This document shows positions 23,201-32,900 of a stretch of DNA of 64,000 nucleotides, piece after piece (the first letter of the stretch is position 1; each line of letters opens with the position of its first letter). Origin of the DNA: Annulohypoxylon bovei var. microspora (Eukaryota > Ascomycota > Sordariomycetes > Xylariales > Hypoxylaceae). A program made the translations under genes and the position numbers. The DNA is taken from assembly GCA_022836615.1 (NCBI GenBank), contig MU405317.1, forward strand, positions 62,001-126,000, in the 5' to 3' direction. The notes beneath the pieces are model-generated. The model ran no database searches. It was not told the origin of the DNA and saw only the letters and a list, made by a program, of their open reading frames with translations.

Positions 23201-23984
23201 ACACCAAAGAATATCCCTCCTTTGAAAAGGCTAAGGATATGCGCATCTTGTTGATCCGTGCCTGCTAGAATTGAGAACGCTTCCTTTAGGACAATACCAC
23301 CTAAGCTATGGGCCAGGAAAATCAATGGCTTTGCACTCGGGAGACCCCACCCAGATGCCCTAATGTGATCGATGAGAGATCTCGCCAGATCATAGATAGA
23401 CTGGAAAGAATTGCTCCCTATGAGGGCGGTATCGTATCCATAGATGCTAGTCCTCGTTTTAGGAATGATGCGCGGTAGTTCATCTCGAATCCACATGAAG
23501 CTTTTATCTCCACCCTTTGGTTGCCACGAGCCGAATGGGTGACTTGCTAGGCCGGAGATGGCAATGCAGCTTAACGAGAATCATGTATTAACACCAAAAC
23601 CATCAGATAGAGAGGCATCGTTAGTACTTACTCAAACTCATGTTTCTCTTGTTCGACATCATTAAGGGGTGTCATCCCCATAAAATGGGTGTCAAGGATC
23701 AAATCCGTTTCTAACCCTATGACCTTAAATGACCATTCGGTCTTCCCATCATGTTCTCGAATCGAAGCTGGAAGCTTATCGAACATTAAAGTTCCTACTC
23801 TGGTAGGTGGTCTCGCCCATGGATCTAGGTTTGTTGCTAGGGATTGGATTTGAATGTCTGTGGGCGAGATATCTCCAAGTTCTCGGCTGAGCAATGCGGC
23901 AGCTCCCGACCTGTCTAGATGAGCCGGGCATCCTCTCAGTCGATAAACCTTGGGTTTCGGTGGGCTGGGAGCCATCGCCAACAA
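20211..23984 (-). CDS. NLR-type STAND protein: SesB-like alpha/beta-hydrolase, NACHT, ankyrin
   Basis: Four exons, 23984-23632, 23569-23008, 22940-22586 and 22525-20211, join in frame to 1194 residues. After a conserved leader, residues about 118-355 form an alpha/beta hydrolase with CIAISGLASHPFGSW, nucleophile Ser206 in LAHSLGGIVLKEA and probable catalytic His346 in ENHSAMVKF. The NACHT module has Walker A GKPGSGKST (475-483), Walker B LLLDALDEY (592-600) and SSRPW (630-634), followed by a winged-helix-like region. The C-terminus holds degenerate ankyrin repeats, the clearest near 1080-1125 (DSLGNTPLDCII). A run of nine Asp (811-819) comes from a GAT repeat. Such proteins are fungal NOD-like receptors in which nucleotide-driven oligomerisation activates the N-terminal effector; targets are unknown. 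The start could also be the Met at 23975. Confidence 0.88.
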
Positions 23985-24386
23985 TTACATGATGGATTTG
24001 ATGAAGGAAAGATTGCGAAGAAACAAACGATCTCTGGACCGGATGTGAGGCGAAGGAGAAAAGAAGGGGGGGAAAGGCTGGAGAGATTTTTCCAATATGT
24101 GGCTGGCTGAACTTCAGCCATTCAGGTGATCTCAGGCCCCCACCTACGTGGTCGAAGCCATTCTAACCTATCAGCGTTAACTAATACGCGCCTTGCGAGA
24201 AGTACATAGTAGGTATTTTTAGTCCTAGAAAAATCCGGGGCGACATTTTCTGAATAATGATACTCATTCACCATAACCGCCCAATTGTAATGTAGAGCAG
24301 ACATCTAGAACACACGGTATACTTGCATGTATAAGATACCTACGTACCTACCCAGCAGTGCAACACCGGACCATCAGAACCCCGCC
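23985..24386. promoter_or_regulatory. Shared divergent promoter region of NLR and DUF membrane protein
   Basis: About 400 bp separate the divergent start codons of the NLR (-) and the membrane-protein gene (+). The sequence is non-coding. I identified no specific factor site; the promoter role is inferred from position only. Confidence 0.45.
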
Positions 24387-25397
24387 ATGAATCCCAGCCC
24401 CTCACCCCAGCCCCTCAGCCCCCCCTTCCCGCCGACCCAGAGCCTCGTCGAGATGTCGACCATAACGCACCCGGCGGCCATCCGCTCCGCCCAGGCGACC
24501 CTCGTCCAGCCGTCGCAGGACCTGCGCGCCTACCTCGCGCACGAGCTTAGCACGCGGCGCCTGTCGCGGCTGCGCGGGTACCTGTGGCTGGCGGGGCTCC
24601 CGGTGCCCGCGCGGCCGCTGCACCGGCAGCGGCTGTTGAACCGCGCCGTCGTCGTGACCGAGCGCGCCGACGAGCACCTCGTGTGGCACGAGCACCGCAT
24701 CTTCGTCAAGCCGCTGCCGGCCTTCCTGCTGAGCCACGAGTTCTGGGCCGCGCACCTGTGCGGGCCCGGGGACGCCGACGCCGCCCTGCACGCCTCCGCG
24801 CGCGGCCTGCTCCTGAGCTACGTGTGGCTCGTCGCGCACCGCAGCGACCTCGCCGTCGCCGCCGCCGAGGGCCTGGTGCCGCCCGGCCTGACCTGGGAGC
24901 GGTGGACCGCCTTCGCCGCCGCCGTGCTGGCCTCCCTGGACCTGCGCGCCATGGACGACGTCGACCCGCGCTACCGGTACGGCGAGCTGCGGCTCAGCCG
25001 CCTGGACATGCTGACGCGGTGGCCGCTGGTCGCGCCGCGGCTGTGGTCCGCGCGCAACTTCGTCGACGGGTACATGAGCAGCAGCACGTGGTACACGGCC
25101 TTCTTCGAGCGGCACTTTGGGTGGCTGCTCGTCGGGTTCGTGTACGTCAGCGTCGTGCTGTCCGCCTTGCAGGTAGGTCTCGCAACCGAGGTGTTGGGCG
25201 GAAACCACAATTTTCAAAATCTCGGGTTAGGGGTCACAGTCGCGGGGCTCGTGGCGCTGTGTCTAGCGCTGGGTTCCATCATAATAGTTTGGTTTGTCCT
25301 ATTCTGGTATCATCTGCTATCGACAATTGTGTTTGATAGGAGGATACGGTTGGAGAGAGCAAAGAGAGTCCAAGAAAAATTAAAACAATCCTCTTAA
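24387..25397 (+). CDS. Conserved fungal membrane protein (DUF6601-like, tentative)
   Basis: A single exon encodes 336 residues from the Met at 24387, chosen for its good context and because upstream residues look untranslated. The N-terminus is proline-rich. The middle shows LSRLRGYLWLAGLPVPARPLH, HEHRIFVKPLP, FWAAHLC and RLWSARNFVDGYMSSSTWY. Two TM segments follow, WLLVGFVYVSVVLSALQV and a long one around LVALCLALGSIIIVWFVLF, then a basic tail. This layout matches a widespread uncharacterised ascomycete family that I recall as DUF6601. The function is unknown. GC content is very high over 24430-25150 and drops sharply in the last 250 bases. It is divergent from the NLR gene. Confidence 0.75.
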   Translation: MNPSPSPQPLSPPFPPTQSLVEMSTITHPAAIRSAQATLVQPSQDLRAYLAHELSTRRLSRLRGYLWLAGLPVPARPLHRQRLLNRAVVVTERADEHLVWHEHRIFVKPLPAFLLSHEFWAAHLCGPGDADAALHASARGLLLSYVWLVAHRSDLAVAAAEGLVPPGLTWERWTAFAAAVLASLDLRAMDDVDPRYRYGELRLSRLDMLTRWPLVAPRLWSARNFVDGYMSSSTWYTAFFERHFGWLLVGFVYVSVVLSALQVGLATEVLGGNHNFQNLGLGVTVAGLVALCLALGSIIIVWFVLFWYHLLSTIVFDRRIRLERAKRVQEKLKQSS

Positions 25398-26531
25398 GCT
25401 CTAATCCACCTTCAAAGATTCGGTTGATGTCGAAAAAAACTGGATGAGTAATTGTAAGTCACGTTTGTTGTAGCCCTCTTTATATCTGATCTAACCGACA
25501 GAGATGGCGGGTTGTCTAAGAATATCCAAGTCTTGACTACCTACCCAGGTGTCAATCAAAAATGCAAAAGAAAATGACTAGGCCGTTAAAATTAGATTAT
25601 AAACTATAGAGTTGAAATAGAGTTCACTTTTCTCTATGCTGGTGTGGGAGTGATGACGTAATATAAGGAATCTTTGCTGTTTCAGTTCAACTTTTAGAAC
25701 TTAGAAGAAACGACATCAATTTACCAACTTAACAATACTCACATGCATCTCCCGCTTCTGAACTTAGTGTATTAGTAACGCATGCTATTCTCAGGCTATG
25801 AAACACAAGACACGAATATGACCATTTACATTGTAGAATAGCAAGAACGGAAAACTTCGATTCACGACTGACTGAATCCAATTGTATTTGGATTACAAGG
25901 GTCGACTTCGGCATACGTGACATGACAGCGAGAGCACGAGATTAGAAACTTGGCATTCAATTATAATTGTGCCATTGGATCACTACCTAGGTACCTAAGG
26001 GGTTGGGCGAGTACCTCTATCGATGTAGACGCCCCAACCGCGGAGCTGAGCTCTAGCCCACACAGCTCAGGAGGGAATCGCATCCACAAGAGTCGTCAGT
26101 GAGATGCTTCCTCAGCGAGGTTCCCTCCAAACACAACGCATTCAGAATCGAATAAAATGTGTGGTTTGTTTGTGTGAGAGAATGACGTGAAATATAAACA
26201 GCAAAAGAATCCCACCTATGGGGTTTTTTCTCTCCAAGCCGCTCTATCCCCTCGAAGAAGTGTATCGCCGGATGCTGGTTGGGGTCCTTGGTATTGCAAA
26301 CGAAAATCAACGTCTCGGAATGCCGCCGTCCCCTAATCCAGTTTCCGGTGCCGTCCAAAAATCAAATCGCGAAAAGAAATGGCCATTCTGATCTCCAATC
26401 AAGTCCCGTCCATTCGTACGTAATCTCTGCTCGGAGGGGTCTACCACTCCGCCGCAATGGTCGTGAAAAGACAGAGACGTCTGGAGCATGCGATCATTAT
26501 TGCGTGAAAAAGAAATTGGGCCGATTATGCC
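25398..26531. other. Intergenic, convergent 3' regions
   Basis: About 1.1 kb without a gene I can support. It includes one ACCTAGGT palindrome near 25984. The short frames here show no domain. Confidence 0.5.
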
Positions 26532-28283
26532 TTAAGCTACTACGGCGCCGCCCTTGCGCTTCTCAGCGCTGGTAAGGACAAGCATAGGCGCTTTCCGCTG
26601 TCCATCGATCGACTCGGTCTTGCCTGGTCGCTGAGAACCTTTCTTGAACACGCTCGCGAAGCTACCTTCGCCCTCACCGCCGCTAGACAGGCTATCGACA
26701 CTCTTGCGCGACTTCTGACGCGAGCCTGGTCGATCGGAGCCAATAGCTCCCCAGCTGCCACTTGTAGAAGTCCTGGAACTAGCCAGACTCGGTTCCGCGT
26801 CGCCTGAGAGGCTGCCCGAGCCGCTACGCCCGGAATCAGACTCATTATCGGTCACTGGGCTACCGACTTCCTCGCCGCACTCAGATACGGGGCTCATGCT
26901 TCCGCAGCTACTACCCGTACCCTTGCGTCTAACCATACCAGCCTTCACCAAGTTGTGGACGGCAGAGCGACGAGTTCGCGCCGCAAAATTCTTGCTACCC
27001 TCATGCCTGGCAGTAGGTTTCGCCCTAAGTTCATCTAGCGCTGGAGGGCCACGAGGCTGGCGAATCGGATGCTCACCAGCACGACCCTGGCCAGGACCAT
27101 AACCACCATTAGTCATGGGCGTCAACGGGAAAGAGGCGGTCTTCGGGCCGGCCGACTTCGGGGCTTCGTCTGTTGACAGAGAGAGTCCCTTGTTGACATT
27201 CGCTAGGGACGACGACTTCTTATGACCTCGGCGGAAAGCATTAGCAGATGGCGGGGGGAGAGGCGTGGGCTCTGCCGTCAACTCTACTTTCTTCGGGGGC
27301 GAAGTGGTCCGGAACGTAGGAGGGGTGTTCTCAGCAGGGGGCGGCGAAACTTGAACACGAGGCGTGCTGTTACTTGGCTGATGGCGGTTATAACCCTGAG
27401 GGGTGCCAGGAGTTCGGTCTACGTAGTTGTTGGCGTTGCTCATCTGACTAGCACCCTGATCAATGTAGTACACTTGCTGACCGGTCGCGGGATCGAAGTA
27501 GGTATACAGGTTCTGCTGAGTCGGGATAGATGTGGCCATCGACTGTTGAAGGTTCTTGAGCTGCTGCTGTTGATGATATAAGTTCTGCAAAGCCATCTGC
27601 TGTTGTAGTACCGATTGTCCACTGAGACTCATGCTTTGGAACTGCTGAGCGGCGGCTTGGACACTGAGCAACTGCTGCTGTAATCGTTGCTGTTGCTGGG
27701 CCAAATACATATTGGTGGCCACCAACTGAGCATAGAGAGAAGGATCCATCTGATCTTGAACCTGCTCATCAAGATGAAGCTCAGGAGGCGCCAGGATCTG
27801 CTCGGGCGTGTACTGTTGGTGGTTTATGTTCATCATCGGGTTGTAACCTTGCTGCTGGTGCTGCTGCTGGTGTTGTTGCTGCTGGTGCTGATGCTGATGC
27901 TGGTGCTGGGACGATAGGCGAGGAAGCGAGGTCTTAGGTCCAGCGTACATGTTTTCCTGGTTGCCGTACATGTTTCCGGCAATGCTATTCCTACCATGCA
28001 CGTGAGAAGGGGGGACGGCAGAAGTGGGGGAGGCAGCAGCGAAAGAAGTTGCCGTAGCTGACTTCGGGGCCGTTCTGAGGCCTGCAAGCAGGTGAGACCG
28101 GCTGGTTCGCGGGGTTGGAACTCCGTTGTCCTTGTGTTCAGAAGAAGCCTTGATAGCTTCGAAGGACAGGGGTTTTATGTTCTGGCCACCACCGCGACGG
28201 GAAGCTAACCCTCCGGTGGGCATGCCTAACCCAGTCGAAGTAAACCCGTTGTGCGCCATTTGAGCGAGACCGCCGGTGTCCAT
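26532..28283 (-). CDS. Glutamine-rich conserved fungal protein, probable regulator
   Basis: A single exon encodes 583 residues. The N-terminus includes RRGGGQNIKPLSFEAIKAS. Residues about 120-270 are rich in Gln and His, with long CAG/CAC-type runs. A basic, conserved-looking block at 408-453 contains RQPRGPPALDEL, KPTARHEGSKNFAARTRR and SAVHNLVKAG. The C-terminal 130 residues are Ser/Gly-rich, with many possible phosphorylation sites. I recognise the pattern as a conserved ascomycete protein without being able to name a function. Low-complexity Gln-rich chains are common in RNA-granule and transcription proteins. The upstream region is long and pyrimidine-rich on the coding strand, suggesting a long leader. 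Confidence 0.8.
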   Translation of the reverse strand: MDTGGLAQMAHNGFTSTGLGMPTGGLASRRGGGQNIKPLSFEAIKASSEHKDNGVPTPRTSRSHLLAGLRTAPKSATATSFAAASPTSAVPPSHVHGRNSIAGNMYGNQENMYAGPKTSLPRLSSQHQHQHQHQQQQHQQQHQQQGYNPMMNINHQQYTPEQILAPPELHLDEQVQDQMDPSLYAQLVATNMYLAQQQQRLQQQLLSVQAAAQQFQSMSLSGQSVLQQQMALQNLYHQQQQLKNLQQSMATSIPTQQNLYTYFDPATGQQVYYIDQGASQMSNANNYVDRTPGTPQGYNRHQPSNSTPRVQVSPPPAENTPPTFRTTSPPKKVELTAEPTPLPPPSANAFRRGHKKSSSLANVNKGLSLSTDEAPKSAGPKTASFPLTPMTNGGYGPGQGRAGEHPIRQPRGPPALDELRAKPTARHEGSKNFAARTRRSAVHNLVKAGMVRRKGTGSSCGSMSPVSECGEEVGSPVTDNESDSGRSGSGSLSGDAEPSLASSRTSTSGSWGAIGSDRPGSRQKSRKSVDSLSSGGEGEGSFASVFKKGSQRPGKTESIDGQRKAPMLVLTSAEKRKGGAVVA

Positions 28284-29940
28284 TGCTCAAATTACTAGGG
28301 AAATTTTTTTATCTTTCGATTGAACAACTACCTGAGGTGGAGTCGAGGCAGAAAATTCAAATACGAACGACGGCGTGTGGGCGATTAGAATAGAAATCTA
28401 ATAAGGAATGGATGATAGCCGCTAGAATAATAGGGCGATCAAAGGGATATTACAACAAAAGTAGATTGGTGATAACAATAGTGAGTCGAGAAGGGTTTGA
28501 TTAATGCGAAGGTATAGCTGGTACTGTCGGAGTCGACGATTGCGTGGTATGTGGCCAGACAGTCGGCGCAACGGCTAACGATGTAGCAATTGGGAAGAAT
28601 GTCGTATCAAACGCGTGTTTGCCGGCAGGATCCAACAAAACCAAGAAGGCAGTTTTGTTGATGCTGATGATAGAAAGTTGTAAACAAGAAATAAAAAATG
28701 GTGCGAGTAGATGCGGTTGTCGTCGTACTATTTTACTCCTGGGTGATATTAAAATATTCCGTAGTCGTGTCCGAATGAGCGACAGACGTTGCCAATGGGA
28801 AACTGCGTAGTGAGGTTCTGAGAAGAACGAGGGCTAACAAGAGCGAGACTCGATGATCCGAACGAGGTTTCCGAATCAATCCTGGTCAAACAAAAGGCAA
28901 GGGAACTGAAGGTCGGTGCAAAAGACGATGAGGAAAGATCACGATGTCGAAATCGCGCAGGGACGAAATGGAAGAAGGGCTATTAGAGGCTAAAGCTTCC
29001 TTCTTTGTTCGTTTGACTCGTCCGAGAGCGGCTTAACCGGGCAAGACGGGAATCCTGATCCTAATAAATTGGCAGTACCGACTTGTGTCACTTTGCTTTG
29101 TTCCTGTTCCTTGAGTGGATGTCCCCGATAAGTACCTCGGGATAAGTGGAAGAGAGTTCCTTGTTTGCCAGAGGTTCCGATGAAAGAAGTGACAGCGAGA
29201 GGATGTCTGACGCAAACCACTCTTAAACAATCAAGCTTTTAATGGTTCCTTTTCCTACTTCTTCTTAAAGTGCAGTATGCAGTTCCTCGAAACCGGGTTC
29301 ACGTAGTTGGGAGGGAGCGCGAAATTATTGGATGAGTTCAAGTATAGGGTATACGTAAAAGCGATGCGAATCGAAAAGGGCGAAAAAATACGTTGATAAT
29401 TTGTACAATGATTAAGAAGTCGAGGGAGTCGATTGAGTCTTCCGGCTTTTTCTATCTCTTTTTGTTTTTCTCGTCTTTTTCCTATTTCCCTGGTCCTGCT
29501 GTGAAAGAAATGCTACGTTGGATTGGCGATGGTGGCGAATTGTCTTCTTCTCGAGAGAACGCGATGCAGCAATTTGTTTTTTTTAGGCTTTTGACGAAAC
29601 GACGAAGGACAAGCCAACGACGGGTTAACTAATTGATTTTGGCGCGCGCACACAAAAAAGGGGGAAACCTCGAGGAGGATTAGGAACCAACGGGTAGAGG
29701 GAGAGAATAAAGGAAGGGCGATTTGCGATCGAGGGGGGAGGAGGGGGAGGAGGAAGAAAGAGAAGATGGATAAAAAAAAGTTGAGAGATGGAGTGAGAGA
29801 AATGTGTGATAGATGAAAGGGAAAGAAAGATACTTGTGGTCCACAGGTGGCCAGGAGGAAGGAATAGAGTGGGAAAAGTGAAAATTGCTGCAGTGGGTTT
29901 TGGAAGTGGGCAGGTAGTCTCAAGCTTGGTTTCTCTGGGT
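28284..29940 (-). promoter_or_regulatory. Long upstream leader/promoter of the Gln-rich gene
   Basis: About 1.6 kb upstream of the 28283 start codon lacks a convincing gene. On the coding (minus) strand it becomes strongly pyrimidine-rich at about 29640-29830, with long CT and T runs. In filamentous fungi such tracts lie just upstream of transcription starts. If so here, the 5' UTR would exceed 1 kb. This is inferred from composition only. Confidence 0.4.
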
Positions 29941-32900
29941 CAGGCCAGCGAATGCACCTGCAGTAAGTACCCTAATGTCAGAAATGTATCTCCATGTACG
30001 CAGACGCAGACGCAGACGGCACTTGCACGTTGTTTGGGACTGCTAATTGTAAGTAAGGTTTCCGCTAAGAACAGCTATTGCTTGTTGCACGTCCGCCTGA
30101 ACAAGAAGACGCAGGAACCACCAGCTGCACTGTGTACCTTTAGCCTAGTACATACCTTGAGTACTTACCCCTAGACCCGGTTGACGAGTCGCAGTTGGAA
30201 TATTTGATTGGCTACAGAAGTTCAATTTTGCCGCGGCGATGGGGGACTAGCAAGTCTAAGTGGACCCGGAACATCAAATTGGCCACTAAAAGTCAATATC
30301 CGGCTCTGATGAGAATTTAGGAGAGCAAGCACAGCACACTCGCACCTTCGCCTTACGTACATAATAAACTCTTGTCAAGTAAAAATCATCTCACATTGAT
30401 ATTTTTATTTTTATACGTTCTTACTATAGAACATAACTATATGTATTAGAAAGATGAGGAGGTACGTGTCAAGCCATAAAAGCAAACGCGCGTATTACCC
30501 GAGTAATATAGGTACCTACCTACCTTTCAAGAAGAATGAGTATTAAATCAAAGAAAGGGAATGTCACTATTAACATTGACGAGTAACACCACAAATTGAG
30601 GGACCGCTTGATCCTTATTGGTTCGTCCGGCTCAGCAGACCAGAATGCAATGCATCGTACAGTGTGTGTTGATTATTGAAGTACGCAGTACGTTTAAGAG
30701 ATCTAAAAGGAGTTGTGGTGTGATGGCCAGCGCAGTCCTAAAGTGGTACCATCCCATTCAACCATTCAACCTGTGATGAATGGATTTCAATCTTTCTTCG
30801 CGGGGATCAAGGGTTGGCCAACCAAGAGACGGTTCTCCCCTAAAAAGGGGTCCGTAAGGGAATTTTAGCCAAGCTTGCTGACAGGGGCTCATCAAGATAC
30901 ATGCAGTACCTGAGTACATACAACCCTAAGTAAATACAGGTACCACCAAATAATCGTATGTATCGTAAGTGCCCCGTCTTAATATTTTAAACACCACCTT
31001 GGAACCTTGGAAACATTACACCAAGAATCTTATCGATCTTGACTTCCGTCTCAGTCACCTTAGTCGTTTTTAAAAGAGGGAAAGAATGAGTTATGTAGTA
31101 TCAAATCGCTCAGGATAATGACTGCATGTTTTGTAGCTCTGCGATGCCCCTTTACAGTATTGACGTGCCTCTTAAGTATCACAGGCAAGTATTCCCAATA
31201 TGGTTAATAGTCCCTCCTTTTATGGCTTCGTATCCATCACATCAAACCACCAACCAATCAATACCTATCGTGTATCCTTAGTACACAATGCTTTTTCTTA
31301 TCAAATTATGCATATTATTCTTCGTTATGCCTTTGTTTCTATACAGTACTATATAGGTATTATGGCTTTCAATCGTGTTTTCATGTATTATGATTTTCCA
31401 ACTTAGGAAGCTTAGAAATTCCTAATAGGTCGGGGAGTGTCTTGATTTAGAATAGTGAGAAGAGGGGGAATCACGGTACGAACATGGAAAAAACTTGACT
31501 TAGTTCTGGAACTTCAACTCTCACCTCTTTTTAACCAACTTCCGCATCCAAGAGGCGCGGGTGCAAGAGAAGGAAGAGGCAAAAGGGCCAGAAGGCCAGA
31601 AGGATCTTGATGATTGGCGAAACGGGTTCGGGTGAGTTTGTCATCGCCCAGATTCGGAATTCGAAGGATTTCTGCCATGCGTATGGGGAAATTGAACCCC
31701 TGTGATCGACCTACCATGCTAACACGGTCGTTTCATGTGTCTGAAACCCAGCACATCATTATGGAGGAGTAGTGGAGGTGTTCGGGAACCTGATATGTAG
31801 GCATGGCTTTGCATGATCGTCCGAACATGCCTAGATAACTTCCTGCTGTCAAAAGAATTGCGAGTTTCTTCGTCCCTGACCAGACGAATCGTCTTCTAAA
31901 TCTAGCTAATACTACTCCCTATGGCATGAATTGCGCAATGCTAGCAGCAATCGGAAAATTGACAATTCAAGTGCAACTAAGAGTTGCTAGGGTAATAAAT
32001 CGCATCAAGACAATTCCTCGTCACCGTTACAATCGCAACTCCAAGATCTAGGTCTCCTGATTCAGGTTGATTACCTACCTATCTAAGTCCGTACATAGCG
32101 ACAAGGCTAGCACGCGAACTGTCCCAACTACGGAGTTGAGATTCAAACCCCTGTATTACAAACCCTCCAGAAATTAGGATACAGATAGATGTGATCCATA
32201 GCGTACTACTAGGTATTACATGTATGTATGACATTGTATGTGTATATTACAAATGACATAACCTCTCAATACAGAGATCGGCATTAAACTCTTCCTGATA
32301 GATGAGGGAGGAAAACGATCAACCAGCTACTAACCTTACCCGCTTCCTGTGAGCCATAGCCCTAAACCCAAGCGACGGGAGTGCTCCAATTGCTAAAAAC
32401 GTCTGAGACATTCACTTTCACAGTCCCACTCTAAGAGTGGGGAGCCTTCGTAGGCTTCATACGTACATTCTCGACGTCGACGAAGAACTAAGACCCACGG
32501 ACGTTTAGGAATTCGTACTTGAAAGTTGAAGGACCCTTGCAGTTTAGCAAGAGTCACATGTGCTTCTCGATATTCGAAACATGAGTTCATACATAGTACG
32601 ACCAGGCATACGACCAAGAAAGATTACGCTGAGCGCGTCTAAATCCAGGCTCGAGTACTCGGCACGACTTGATCACCTCCGGCGCAATAGACCGTCGTCT
32701 ATTTGACGCTGGGCTACGAAACAAACATAGTATACATCCGCGGCTATTGAGCCAGCCAGCGTTAGATTAACCAGCAATTCAAGAAACATCGCACATGCAA
32801 TATTCATATATATCAATTCACATTTTGGATGCGTCCCATTCCGAGACCTACGGGTGTGTGGCGACCCAAGCAGCCGGTTACTTCGCTTATCACCGCTATA

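Noticed and set aside
24402..25336. Long alternative frames on both strands over the DUF6601-like gene
   Set aside because: Same GC-bias artefact; only the 24387 frame has family motifs and TM segments.
29513..29923. 136-codon minus-strand frame rich in Phe/Leu/Ser
   Set aside because: It is a translation of the CT-rich leader tract, not a protein-like sequence.
31670..31740. tRNA-like B-box (GGTTCAATTTCC) on the minus strand with an A-box-like TTAGCATGGTAGG close by
   Set aside because: Box spacing is far too short, the T-loop has the wrong length and no acceptor stem pairs.
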